DNA of 33,681 bases from Campylobacterota bacterium (GCA_022600175.1 JAHZKW010000113.1:1-33681); one strand, 5' to 3'; shown: positions 1 through 6,879, counted from the stretch's first letter. Made by a program: numbers and translations. The notes: generated from the sequence alone by a model not told the origin.

Positions 1-1
1 G

Positions 2-253
2 TTTAATTGGATTTGTTATGCTTATTGTCTTATGAGCAATCATTACCATTTACTTATTGAAACACCTTTGGGCAATATTAGTCGAGGGATGCAATTATTA
101 AATGGTGTATATACCCAAAAATTTAATCGTATTCATAATCGTGTTGGCCATGTTTTTCAAGGGCGATATAAAAGTCTCCTCGTTGAAAAAGAAAGTTATT
201 TACTCGAATTATCTAGATACATTGTATTAAAGTCTTTACAGATATTACTGTAG
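2..253 (+). pseudogene. Truncated IS200/REP-associated tyrosine (Y1) transposase, 5' end outside window
   Basis: The reading frame is open from base 2, so the gene begins before the window. It reads into a LMSNHYHLLIETP segment, the HUH-type histidine motif (HYH) of Y1 transposases, followed by FQGRYKSLLVEKESYL and ELSRYIVL, both familiar from the REP-associated transposase family. Family members normally continue from this point with NPVRA and 30-60 more residues. Here the frame turns into KSLQILL and stops, so the C-terminus is missing. I see no continuation in the other frames. It is therefore probably a decayed single-strand transposase and not an active element. The family assignment is firm; inactivity is inferred from the truncation. 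Confidence 0.75.
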
Positions 254-289
254 TCTATTCCAATACCTATTTTTTTCATATATTATACT

Positions 290-317
290 CACTTTTTAAA
301 GTGGGGTGAACAACCCC
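290..317. repeat. Two adjacent small hairpins after the transposase remnant
   Basis: Bases 290-303 form CACTTT-TT-AAAGTG and bases 303-317 form GGGGT-GAACA-ACCCC. They lie about 40 bases after the transposase stop. IS200/REP-type elements use small hairpins at their ends, so this may be the remains of an element end. It may equally be a terminator between the remnant and the converging MOSC gene. Confidence 0.35.
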
Positions 318-341
318 TCTAGCAAAATTGCTTCTATAGAT

Positions 342-791
342 TTACGCCTCTTTGATTATATTTACTTCATTTCCAACTTGAATACTTCCATACTCCACAG
401 GAGAGACAAATAGTCCACGTTTACCATGAATAATCTCAGGGAGTTCAGGTGAAAATGCATATAAGTAACGGTAATCCTCACAGGCTCCAGTTACCTCAAA
501 GAGAGTTTCACCTATTTCAATGATTGAACCTTTGTTAAGATGGTAGAGATCAACATCTATATAAATATTTTCCATTAATACACCTTTATCAACTACAAGC
601 TCTGCATCCTCTATGATGTCATAACTTTTTTTTGAAACCAGAAGCATTAAATTCTCTTTGCCATTATCATAATCCCTACTACCAACAATACCATTAGCAT
701 CACAATCGAAGTCTTCACACTTCATACGGTGACCAGAACGCATCATGTCAGGCATTGTCATATATAGTGATAATACTTTTCCATTTGCCAT
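342..791 (-). CDS. MOSC-domain protein
   Basis: A 149-residue protein made almost entirely of one MOSC domain, the beta-barrel domain found at the end of molybdenum cofactor sulfurases and in small stand-alone proteins such as YiiM and YuaD. Features seen are LMENIYIDVDLYHL, IEIGETLFEVTGACEDY (with a single cysteine at the usual active-site loop) and a C-terminal GKRGLFVSPVEYGSIQVGNEV, which matches the family's G-x-RG...G-x-V-x-x-GD-x-V ending. The start is supported by AAAGGA at 800-805, eight bases upstream. Family members carry sulfur or bind molybdenum cofactor; the substrate here is unknown. No other molybdenum genes are nearby. A perfect 25-bp palindrome directly upstream suggests repressor control. 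Confidence 0.75.
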   Translation of the reverse strand: MANGKVLSLYMTMPDMMRSGHRMKCEDFDCDANGIVGSRDYDNGKENLMLLVSKKSYDIIEDAELVVDKGVLMENIYIDVDLYHLNKGSIIEIGETLFEVTGACEDYRYLYAFSPELPEIIHGKRGLFVSPVEYGSIQVGNEVNIIKEA

Positions 792-805
792 CTCTCATAT
801 CCTTT

Positions 806-830
806 AAATCATACAAATTTTGTATGATTT
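806..830. promoter_or_regulatory. Perfect 25-bp palindrome, probable operator of the MOSC gene
   Basis: AAATCATACAAA (806-817), one central base, then TTTGTATGATTT (819-830): a perfect 12+12 inverted repeat. It sits immediately upstream of the ribosome binding site (800-805) and start codon (789-791) of the MOSC gene. A one-base spacer cannot form a tight hairpin, so a dimeric DNA-binding protein (MarR, TetR or HxlR type) is a more natural reading than a terminator. Confidence 0.6.
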
Positions 831-952
831 TAGCATAATTTATCTGTAGCCTTATTTTAGCTTTGGAGTGAGCGTAAAAAATAGTTTTAAAGAAATAGAA
901 AAGATGATTGAAGTAGTATATGATTTCGCTGTAATTGATACATTAAAGTAGA

Positions 953-1037
953 TGGTGCGGATGAAAGGACTTGAACCTTCACGCCGTGAGGCACCAGATC
1001 CTAAGTCTGGCGTGTATACCAATTTCACCACATCCGC
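953..1037 (-). tRNA. tRNA-Leu (anticodon TAG)
   Basis: The minus strand folds into a class II tRNA with acceptor stem GCGGATG/CATCCGC, a long variable arm and anticodon stem-loop CCAGA-CTTAGGA-TCTGG (anticodon TAG). The CCA end is encoded (953-955). It is the last gene in the tRNA cluster and lies just after a terminator-like hairpin. Confidence 0.97.
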
Positions 1038-1040
1038 ACA

Positions 1041-1089
1041 AAAATAAAAAAAGAGTTTAGCACAATATACTTAAAGTATATTAGCTAAA
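1041..1089 (-). terminator. Terminator-like hairpin between tRNA-Arg(TCT) and tRNA-Leu
   Basis: On the minus strand an outer TTTAGC/GCTAAA stem (1084-1089 with 1056-1061) and an inner AATATACTT/AAGTATATT stem (1064-1072 with 1074-1082) form a bulged hairpin of about 15 pairs. It is followed by a run of seven T and then ATTTTT (1041-1052). That is the layout of an intrinsic terminator. Only about 18 bases separate its stem from the tRNA-Leu gene, so it may attenuate tRNA-Leu or serve as a processing site. Confidence 0.6.
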
Positions 1090-1091
1090 AG

Positions 1092-1168
1092 TGGTACGCC
1101 CGTTAGGATTCGAACCTAAGACCCTCGCCTTAGAAGGGCGATGCTCTATCCAGCTGAGCTACGAGCGC
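1092..1168 (-). tRNA. tRNA-Arg (anticodon TCT)
   Basis: Complete cloverleaf on the minus strand: acceptor GCGCTCG, anticodon stem-loop TCGCC-CTTCTAA-GGCGA (anticodon TCT, reading AGA/AGG), standard T-arm GGTTCGAATCC, encoded CCA at 1092-1094. The first acceptor pair is a G-U wobble. Confidence 0.96.
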
Positions 1169-1189
1169 ACAATAATAAACAATAAAAAG

Positions 1190-1266
1190 TGGCACGCTCG
1201 ATAGGAGTCGAACCTATAACCTACAGATCCGAAGTCTGTTGCTCTATCCAATTGAGCCACGAGCGC
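1190..1266 (-). tRNA. tRNA-Arg (anticodon TCG)
   Basis: Complete cloverleaf on the minus strand with anticodon stem-loop ACAGA-CTTCGGA-TCTGT (anticodon TCG, reading CGA-type codons). The acceptor stem closely resembles that of the neighbouring Arg gene, including the first G-U pair. CCA is encoded at 1190-1192, with G as discriminator base. Confidence 0.96.
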
Positions 1267-1285
1267 ACAATGCGCTTAGCATAAA

Positions 1286-1363
1286 TGGGGTGAGATACGG
1301 GATTCGAACCCGCGACCCCCGGCACCACAAACCAGTGCTCTAACCAGCTGAGCTAATCTCACC
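1286..1363 (-). tRNA. tRNA-His (anticodon GTG), G-1 encoded
   Basis: Acceptor GTGAGAT/ATCTCAC, T-arm GGGTTCGAATCCC and anticodon GTG. An extra G precedes the acceptor stem (complement of base 1363) opposite discriminator C73. This is the extra G-1 that histidyl-tRNA synthetase recognises, and here it is encoded in the gene. CCA is encoded at 1286-1288. Confidence 0.97.
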
Positions 1364-1387
1364 ATAAGGGTTATTACTTTTATTAAA

Positions 1388-1465
1388 TGGTCGGAGTGAA
1401 AGGATTCGAACCTTCGACCCCCTGGTCCCAAACCAGGTGCGCTAACCAGACTGCGCTACACTCCG
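1388..1465 (-). tRNA. tRNA-Pro (anticodon TGG)
   Basis: Acceptor CGGAGTG/CACTCCG, anticodon stem-loop CCTGG-TTTGGGA-CCAGG (anticodon TGG), T-arm GGTTCGAATCC, encoded CCA at 1388-1390. It is the first gene of the cluster, about 45 bases after the predicted transcription start. Confidence 0.97.
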
Positions 1466-1517
1466 ATGTTTCAAAATCTCTGTTTTTGTTTTCAAAAACT
1501 TTTGTTTTGAGTCAGAG

Positions 1518-1546
1518 ATTTTAGCTAAATAGTTCTTATTTGTCAA
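1518..1546 (-). promoter_or_regulatory. Sigma70-type promoter of the tRNA cluster
   Basis: On the minus strand a perfect -35 box TTGACA (1541-1546) is separated by 17 bases from TAAAAT (1518-1523). It faces tRNA-Pro. It lies directly after the hairpin that follows thiG, so thiG and the tRNA unit are probably transcribed separately. Confidence 0.8.
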
Positions 1547-1550
1547 TAGA

Positions 1551-1583
1551 TTTTGACACAATTATAAAAAAATTGTGTCAAAA
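1551..1583 (-). terminator. Hairpin after thiG, probable terminator
   Basis: A perfect 13-bp inverted repeat, TTTTGACACAATT (1551-1563) and AATTGTGTCAAAA (1571-1583), with a 7-base loop, four bases after the thiG stop codon. There is no clear U-tract after it, so termination is inferred from the strong stem and its position. Confidence 0.65.
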
Positions 1584-1586
1584 CTT

Positions 1587-2378
1587 TTAAGAAGTTTTTC
1601 CAAACTCAATTAAACCTTCTGTTGGAGAGCTTGCTGTTGCAAATGGTTTTTTTGAAATTCTTCCAGACAGGTAGCTCATACGACCTGCTTTAACAGCTAA
1701 TTTCATTGCTTCCGCCATGAGTACTGGGTTACCTGATTGTGCGATTGCAGTATTGGTCAATACCCCGTCAGCACCTATTTCCATCGCAATAGAAGCATCA
1801 CTTGCACAACCAATACCTGCATCAACGATTACTGGTACTTTGACTGCTTCTTTAACAAAAAGCACATTGTATCTGTTTTGTATCCCTAAACCACTCCCTA
1901 TTGGTGCAGCTAGAGGCATTACTGCGGCTGCTCCAGCACTCTCTAATCTTTTTGCCATAATTGGATCATCATTGGTGTAAGCCATGATCGTAAAGCCCTC
2001 TTTTGCAAGTACCTCTGTAGCTTTTAGTGTATCAATGACATCTGGATAGAGTGTTTTAGCAGTATCGCCTATAACTTCCATTTTGATGATATCAATACCT
2101 GTTGCTTCTTTGACCATTCTAAAGAGTGTGATTGCTTCTTCGGCAGTTGTACAGCCTGCAGAGTTTGGTAAGATTTGAACGTCAGTACCTTTAAAGTAAT
2201 CCATGAGATTTTCTTCATTTGGATTTGTGATATTGACACGTCTTACCGCCACTGTAATCATGTTTGAGCCACTTGCCAATGTTGCATCTCTTGTTGTTTG
2301 GAAATCTGGGTATTTACCACTTCCTACAATGAGTCTACTTGCAAACTCATACTTTCCAATCTTTAACGAATCTTCCAT
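1587..2378 (-). CDS. thiG: Thiazole synthase ThiG
   Basis: 263 residues, the usual ThiG length. ThiG forms the thiazole phosphate of thiamine from deoxyxylulose phosphate, dehydroglycine and the thiocarboxylate of ThiS, in the cytoplasm. Diagnostic segments are LIVGSGKYP near residue 17, the catalytic lysine K99 within [35 protein letters not shown] (phosphate-binding loop of the TIM barrel) and [12 protein letters not shown]. The start follows AGGGG five bases upstream. No thiS, thiF or thiH is adjacent in this window, so the other thiazole genes must lie elsewhere. A promoterless hairpin follows the stop and the gene appears monocistronic. Confidence 0.96.
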   Translation of the reverse strand: MEDSLKIGKYEFASRLIVGSGKYPDFQTTRDATLASGSNMITVAVRRVNITNPNEENLMDYFKGTDVQILPNSAGCTTAEEAITLFRMVKEATGIDIIKMEVIGDTAKTLYPDVIDTLKATEVLAKEGFTIMAYTNDDPIMAKRLESAGAAAVMPLAAPIGSGLGIQNRYNVLFVKEAVKVPVIVDAGIGCASDASIAMEIGADGVLTNTAIAQSGNPVLMAEAMKLAVKAGRMSYLSGRISKKPFATASSPTEGLIEFGKTS

Positions 2379-2396
2379 CTTTTCCCCTATACATAT

Positions 2397-2407
2397 ATGA
2401 TTATCAT
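2397..2407. promoter_or_regulatory. Possible Fur-box core upstream of the HugZ-family gene
   Basis: ATGATTATCAT matches the 11-bp centre of the classical Fur consensus (GATAATGATAATCATTATC, reading either strand). The outer parts match poorly, giving about 13 of 19 positions. It lies between divergent thiG and the HugZ-family gene. Iron control would fit a heme-utilisation protein. Confidence 0.45.
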
Positions 2408-2472
2408 CATGTTAGCAAAAATTTTCTAAAATGGGACGATATAAGAAAAATTTAAATAGTAGAAGGTTAGAG

Positions 2473-2952
2473 ATGTCACCAGAAAAAACATGGGAATTTA
2501 TTGAACAATTTGACTCAATGATGATCTCATCAATCACCGAAGAGGGTCTTTCTCATAGTAGTTATGCACCATTTATTAAGTATGAAAAATGTTTCTATAT
2601 TTGTACTAGTGGAATGGCACATCATACAAAAAATCTTTTGTCACAAGCTAAAGCATCTGTAATGATAATAGAAGATGAATCTGAGTGTCAAAATAGTTTT
2701 GCTAGAAAAAGAGTGACTTTTGAGATGGATGTAACACATATTAAAAGAGAGAGTGACTTATTTAGTGATATGATGAGCATTTTTTATGAAAAATTTGGTG
2801 AGAAAGCTTCTATTTATGAGCAGTTGACAGATTTTCAACTATTTGCTTTAGTACCAGTGGGTGGGAGAGCTGTCTTTGGCTTTGGTGAGGCTTATGACTA
2901 TAAAGATGGAGTGTTCAGTGCTGTGGGAAGAGGAGGGCATCAGACTAAATAG
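2473..2952 (+). CDS. HugZ-family (PNPOx-fold) protein, possible heme oxygenase, short form
   Basis: About 159 residues with a split-barrel flavin/PNPOx fold. Seen: MMISSITEEGLSHSSYAPF, FYICTSGMAHHTKNL, FARKRVTFEMD and the ending FALVPVGGRAVFGFGEAYDY. These match the HugZ/ChuZ heme-degrading family of Helicobacter and Campylobacter. Those proteins are near 250 residues, so this is a shortened form lacking the N-terminal part. A histidine four residues from the C-terminus recalls the heme-ligand histidine near the end of HugZ. The start at 2473 is chosen because AGAAGG (2461-2466) lies six bases upstream; the earlier ATG at 2431 has no ribosome binding site. The last eight bases overlap convergent purN. 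A flavin reductase-like or general PNPOx function is the alternative. Confidence 0.72.
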   Translation: MSPEKTWEFIEQFDSMMISSITEEGLSHSSYAPFIKYEKCFYICTSGMAHHTKNLLSQAKASVMIIEDESECQNSFARKRVTFEMDVTHIKRESDLFSDMMSIFYEKFGEKASIYEQLTDFQLFALVPVGGRAVFGFGEAYDYKDGVFSAVGRGGHQTK

Positions 2953-2957
2953 TCTGA
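2940..2957. repeat. Inverted repeat holding both convergent stop codons
   Basis: TCAGACTA-AA-TAGTCTGA is a perfect 8+8 inverted repeat. The stop codon of the HugZ-family gene (2950-2952) and that of purN on the other strand (2945-2947) both lie inside it. It could act as a compact two-way terminator, though the loop is tight and there is no U-tract. Confidence 0.4.
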
Positions 2958-3520
2958 AGTACCTTTATTACTGCTTCAGGAAATATCTCATGTTCAGTTT
3001 GATGAATTTTTGCTTTAAATGTTGCAAAATCCATCTCTGATTTGTCAAAACATTTTTGTGCGATGATTTTGCCACCATCTACTTCTGTGATTACCTCATG
3101 TACGCTTACTCCTGCTACTTGCATATCTGATTCAAAACTGCGTTCTAGTGCACTTGCCCCTTTGAAAAGAGGAAGTAGAGAGGGGTGGATATTGATTGCT
3201 TGGATATTGTTTGTAAAGATTGGTGTTAAAATACGCATAAAACCTGCCATGACAGTGAGCTCAACTTCAAGATTTTGGATTGTTTCAACGAGTTTTGTAT
3301 CAAAAGCTTCTCTCGAGTCAAACTCTGTATGATCTAAAATAATAGAGTCTACACCATACTTATTGGCTTTTTCAATACCTTTTGCTGTAGGTTTGTTAGT
3401 AATTGCTGCGACAACTTCTATCGTAGTTGTACCAAATGTTTTTTGATGCAGTGTGGCGATCAGGTTTTCAAGATTACTCCCTTCGCCACTAAAGAGAATA
3501 ACAACTTTTTTTAGAGACAC
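2945..3520 (-). CDS. purN: Phosphoribosylglycinamide formyltransferase
   Basis: 191 residues, normal for PurN, which moves a formyl group from 10-formyltetrahydrofolate to GAR in purine synthesis. Seen: the N-terminal SGEGSNLENL loop (residues 11-20), N110 and H112 in INIHPSLLP, and D148 in EVDGGKIIAQ. These correspond to the catalytic N106, H108 and D144 of E. coli with a four-residue offset. The start is GTG at 3520, supported by AAGGAG four bases upstream. It overlaps the end of nnr by ten bases, so the two are probably translationally coupled. Confidence 0.95.
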   Translation of the reverse strand: MSLKKVVILFSGEGSNLENLIATLHQKTFGTTTIEVVAAITNKPTAKGIEKANKYGVDSIILDHTEFDSREAFDTKLVETIQNLEVELTVMAGFMRILTPIFTNNIQAINIHPSLLPLFKGASALERSFESDMQVAGVSVHEVITEVDGGKIIAQKCFDKSEMDFATFKAKIHQTEHEIFPEAVIKVLQTI

Positions 3521-4902
3521 TTCACTCCTTCGATGAGACTTTGTGGTGTTAATGCATAACTGTTTTGTTTAAATTCTTGTGCTGAAAAAGCATGTGCTAG
3601 TGAACCCGTGATAGCTGCATCAAGAGGCTCGTACCCTTGTGCAAGTAGTGCACCAATCAATCCACTGAGTACATCACCACTACCTCCTTTACTTAAGACA
3701 TTGGTACCAAACCTTTGGATGTAGATTTGACTATCTTTAGCAATGAGTGTGTTAGCACCTTTCAGTAGTAGTACTACTTTTGGGTAACGTTGACTGAAAA
3801 GTTTAACGTATTTAAAGCGATTATTTTGCACTTCTTCAACGCTAACATCTGCAAGTTTAGTCATTTTTAGTAGAGAAATAAACTCTTTAGGGTGTGGTGT
3901 GAGTACAACTTTACTCTGTTTTTCAAGTACCGTGACAAGAATTTCACGATAGAATAGATCAGCATCTGCGATGATAGGCTGATCATGACGGAGTAAAAAT
4001 TTAGAGAGGCAATCATTGTCAAATTGATTGCCAAGACCCATACCGATACAGACAGCAGTATTGCTATGTGGTAGTGTTGTACTGCTCATGAGTTCATAAG
4101 GGACTGTATAGGGTTCATTTTCGATGACTGTGACCAGTCCTGCACCAAAAGCATATGCTGCCTCTGCTGCAAGTACTCCAGCACCCTGTTTTTTCCCTGC
4201 TACAACAGAGAGGTGTCCAAAATCACCTTTATGACTATTGTGTTGTGTGCGATGTGGGAGTTTCATATCTTTCTTGGTTAAGAGATAAGTTTTTGTTTCC
4301 TCTTCATAAAAGGTATGACTGATTCCTAAATCAATACATTTTATTTTCCCCGTATAGTCTTTTGCTTTGTCACTATAGAGTGCTTCTTTTAAAGCTCCCA
4401 TGGTGACTGTTACATCAGCGATAAATGCTTGTGTGTGAATTTTTCCTTCGAGATCAATTCCTGTAGGGATATCACAGGCTATTTTATACCCATCAAGGGC
4501 ATTTAATGTCACAAGTAGTGTTTGGGTTGTCTCATCGAGTGGTTTACTCAGTCCTGAGCCAAAAAGTGCATCGATGATAACATCGTAGTCTGTATCGATT
4601 TTGTCAATAACATTGACAGCTATACTTTGTGCTCGTTCAAGCTGGAGTTGTGCCATTTTTGATTTTGTCCCATGAGGAATAAAGAGTGAGATATCTTTAT
4701 CTTTATGAAGGATACGTGCGAGAGCAATACCATCTGCGCCATTATTGCCAGGTCCACTGACGATAAGAATTGACTTGGCACCTTTGGGAATAGCCTCTTT
4801 AAGACCTAGGGCTGCGTGTTCCATCAGCAGGTCTTCACTAAGTTTATACGTGTTGTAACATTTTTGATCAAGTGTTGCGACTTCTTTAAATACTCTTTTC
4901 AT
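3511..4902 (-). CDS. nnr: Bifunctional NAD(P)HX epimerase/dehydratase
   Basis: 463 residues carrying both halves of the NAD(P)H-hydrate repair enzyme. Residues 1 to about 215 form the YjeF_N epimerase, with GPGNNGADG (family usually GGDG). Residues about 220-463 form the ribokinase-like dehydratase, with GHLSVVAGKK, VLTPHPKEF, LLLKGANTLIA and GGSGDVLSGLIGALLAQG (probable catalytic D410). It restores damaged, hydrated NADH and NADPH. It heads a pair with purN, overlapping by ten bases. No Shine-Dalgarno sequence is visible; instead the ATG falls at the tip of a perfect 11-bp hairpin, which may govern translation. Confidence 0.94.
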   Translation of the reverse strand: MKRVFKEVATLDQKCYNTYKLSEDLLMEHAALGLKEAIPKGAKSILIVSGPGNNGADGIALARILHKDKDISLFIPHGTKSKMAQLQLERAQSIAVNVIDKIDTDYDVIIDALFGSGLSKPLDETTQTLLVTLNALDGYKIACDIPTGIDLEGKIHTQAFIADVTVTMGALKEALYSDKAKDYTGKIKCIDLGISHTFYEEETKTYLLTKKDMKLPHRTQHNSHKGDFGHLSVVAGKKQGAGVLAAEAAYAFGAGLVTVIENEPYTVPYELMSSTTLPHSNTAVCIGMGLGNQFDNDCLSKFLLRHDQPIIADADLFYREILVTVLEKQSKVVLTPHPKEFISLLKMTKLADVSVEEVQNNRFKYVKLFSQRYPKVVLLLKGANTLIAKDSQIYIQRFGTNVLSKGGSGDVLSGLIGALLAQGYEPLDAAITGSLAHAFSAQEFKQNSYALTPQSLIEGVKCL

Positions 4903-4916
4903 AAGGAAAAGAGTAT
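4890..4916 (-). promoter_or_regulatory. Hairpin around the nnr start codon
   Basis: ATACTCTTTTC (4890-4900) and GAAAAGAGTAT (4906-4916) form a perfect 11-bp inverted repeat with a 5-base loop. In the nnr transcript the AUG lies at the loop/stem junction and the region normally holding the ribosome binding site is inside the stem. This could limit translation, or nnr may be read from a leaderless or otherwise unusual message. Confidence 0.5.
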
Positions 4917-4953
4917 CAAAGTGAGACTTATAAGTAGTTTTGCCAGTTAGGTG

Positions 4954-5073
4954 TTAATACCCAAAAAGATAGTCAAACTCTTTTGATTTTTTAAATCGCA
5001 TCATTGTAGATGAGATAAGAAAGTCTGACTTGTATTGTTTGATAAAAGTTTTAATTTTGTTTGAGATATGCAT
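4954..5073 (-). CDS. Small 39-residue protein of unknown function
   Basis: An ORF in the gap between comM and nnr, reading MHISNKIKTFIKQYKSDFL and ending in SKEFDYLFGY. I do not recognise it. It is basic in its first two thirds, has no signal peptide or membrane span, and ends in aromatic and acidic residues. Support for translation is AGGAG six bases before the ATG. Support for transcription is a promoter at 5145-5173 with TATAAT and a 17-base spacer. The leader contains an inverted repeat TTGTTA (5091-5096) and TAACAA (5108-5113). It could be a small regulatory protein, a toxin or leader peptide, or chance. Confidence 0.55.
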   Translation of the reverse strand: MHISNKIKTFIKQYKSDFLISSTMMRFKKSKEFDYLFGY

Positions 5074-5144
5074 TTTGGACTCCTTTTGTGTTGTTATTTA
5101 TAGATCGTAACAAATAGAGAAGAATCCATACTTTATAATAAAAT

Positions 5145-5173
5145 ATTATATTATTATTGTCTTTTTGTCACAA
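5145..5173 (-). promoter_or_regulatory. Sigma70-type promoter for the 39-residue ORF
   Basis: On the minus strand TTGTGA (5168-5173), 17 bases, then a perfect TATAAT (5145-5150). A transcript starting near 5138 would have a leader of about 65 bases before the small ORF. The region is very AT-rich, which raises the chance of a random match. Confidence 0.5.
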
Positions 5174-5174
5174 A

Positions 5175-5194
5175 AAGTAATATAAAAATTACTT
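5175..5194 (-). terminator. Weak terminator after comM
   Basis: AAGTAAT (5175-5181) and ATTACTT (5188-5194) form a 7-bp stem with a 6-base loop. On the minus strand the stem runs into TTTTTG. It is eight bases after the comM stop. The stem is short and AT-rich. Confidence 0.4.
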
Positions 5195-5201
5195 ATATGC
5201 C

Positions 5202-6710
5202 TTATTTGATTCTATAGGTGAGAGATTCGATAAGGTGGCATTTCTCTATCTGCTTACTTTGATCAAGGTCTGCAATAGTTCTTGCCACTTTTAAACTTTT
5301 ATTGATAGCCCTTTGACTTAATTCATATCGTTGTATTGCCTTATCAAGAATGCTTTGACTCTCTTCATTTAACGTACAGAATTTTACGATCTCTTGGTCA
5401 TTAAGTTTTCCATTGAACTCTATCTGGCCTCTTTGATGTTGTACTAAAAATGTACTTTTGATCTTTTCAAACATCTCCTGTGAAGTGATGGTGGGTTTGT
5501 CTTCAGGTTTTATCTCATCCATTTGTATGTAGATATCGATGCGATCAAGTAGTGGTGAAGAGAGTCTGTTTTTATAGCGATTGATCTCTAATTCACTACA
5601 ACGACACTCTTTGGTAAGACTGAGTAGATTACCACATGGGCAGGGATTCATTGCTGCTGCAAAGAGAAACTTGGTTTGGTACTCTGTTTTTGTATTGACT
5701 CTAGAGATAAGTAGTTTATGGTCTTCAAGCGGTTCTCGTAGGGACTCTAAGGTTGATTTTTGAAAGTGCGGAAACTCATCAAAGAAGAGTAGCCCATGAT
5801 GACTAAGGGCGATTTCTCCTATTTTTGCACTACGACTTCCACCACCAAAGATACTTGCTTTTGTAGAACTATGATGAGGTGATCTCATAGGTCGTATGGG
5901 CTTGAAGTGAGGTTCCTTCCCTTCAAGTGCTTCTAGTTTTGCGATTTCAAGTATTTCATCTAGATACATGGGTGGCAGAATATATTGGAGTCGTTTAGCA
6001 CTCATACTTTTTCCACATCCAGGACTGCCTTCAAAAAGGATATTATGCATTCCTGCAGCGGCAATGAGTGAAGCTCTTTTGGCTTGTTCTTGACCTTTGA
6101 TATCGTAAAAATCAAGTGGGTATTGGTTCATATAATAGTATCTTTGATTATTATGTGTGATATAGTTATATGATAGAGCACTTTGTGTTGTTGTTATTTT
6201 GGTCTCTTCATCAACTATAAATATATTGAGTGCCTCTTGAAGAGAATTTACTGGATAGATCTCAATATTAGGTATTTTTTCGACTTTTTCTAAGCTCTCT
6301 TTTGGAACGATCACTTTTTTTAATACACCGTCTTTTGCGAGTGAGAGTATGAGCGCAAAAATTGAGCTAGTATCTTTGAGCTTACCATCTAGTCCTAATT
6401 CACCGAAAACAAAAAAGTCACTAAAGTCTACATCAACTTTCTGTAGTGCAATGAGCAGTGCGATAGGAAGATCAAAGTGGCTCCCCTCTTTCTTTAAGTC
6501 TGACGGTGAGAGGTTCACAGTAACTTTTTGTGGAGGAAATTTAAAATTAATAGCTGAGAGTGCGGCTTTGATTCGCTCTTTTGACTCTTGTATAGAAGTT
6601 TGCGCAAGTCCAACAATAGCAAAGCTTGGTAGTGCTCTTACAAATGCAACTTCAACATCTACGACTTTGGCATCAAATCCACTTAGTGTGGCACATGAGA
6701 GTTTTTTCAT
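5202..6710 (-). CDS. comM: ComM/YifB-family Mg-chelatase-like AAA+ ATPase
   Basis: 502 residues, full length. The N-terminal 170 residues form the LonC-like fold of the family (LPSFAIVGLAQ, VTVNLSPSDLKKEGSHFDLP, FGELGLDG). The AAA+ module has Walker A GSPGCGKS at 228-235 and Walker B LLFFDEF at 307-313. A CxC-x9-CxC cluster (C357, C359, C369, C371) follows NP and probably binds zinc, as in relatives. The C-terminal helical domain (SQRAINKSLKVARTIADL) is intact. In Vibrio and Haemophilus, ComM is a branch-migration helicase that extends recombination during natural transformation; the same role is inferred here. No ribosome binding site is evident at the ATG. Confidence 0.93.
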   Translation of the reverse strand: MKKLSCATLSGFDAKVVDVEVAFVRALPSFAIVGLAQTSIQESKERIKAALSAINFKFPPQKVTVNLSPSDLKKEGSHFDLPIALLIALQKVDVDFSDFFVFGELGLDGKLKDTSSIFALILSLAKDGVLKKVIVPKESLEKVEKIPNIEIYPVNSLQEALNIFIVDEETKITTTQSALSYNYITHNNQRYYYMNQYPLDFYDIKGQEQAKRASLIAAAGMHNILFEGSPGCGKSMSAKRLQYILPPMYLDEILEIAKLEALEGKEPHFKPIRPMRSPHHSSTKASIFGGGSRSAKIGEIALSHHGLLFFDEFPHFQKSTLESLREPLEDHKLLISRVNTKTEYQTKFLFAAAMNPCPCGNLLSLTKECRCSELEINRYKNRLSSPLLDRIDIYIQMDEIKPEDKPTITSQEMFEKIKSTFLVQHQRGQIEFNGKLNDQEIVKFCTLNEESQSILDKAIQRYELSQRAINKSLKVARTIADLDQSKQIEKCHLIESLTYRIK

Positions 6711-6879
6711 AGAACAATCTTTGGATCTGTAAAAGATAATATAAAATTCATACTTTTTATATCGGCTGATTTGTCTTAGTGTTTAATTAGAACTAAAGAG
6801 ATTAAGTTATTAAAGTTTTATGTAATTATTTTGATATATTGTATTAATATTAGGTAAATATAAATTATAGGAGATTGAT

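Noticed and set aside
850-950. Short frame ending in VVYDFAVIDTLK just before tRNA-Leu
   Set aside because: Fewer than 40 codons, no ribosome binding site, no recognisable similarity, and its stop lies only a few bases from the tRNA 3' end.
1473-1522. Inverted repeat AAAATCTCTG...CAGAGATTTT around the start of the tRNA transcript
   Set aside because: The loop is 30 bases and the arm overlaps the -10 box; it is more simply explained by the promoter and leader, with no clear separate function.
2431-2472. Upstream ATG as start of the HugZ-family gene
   Set aside because: No ribosome binding site; AGAAGG before the ATG at 2473 is well placed, and family similarity begins after it.
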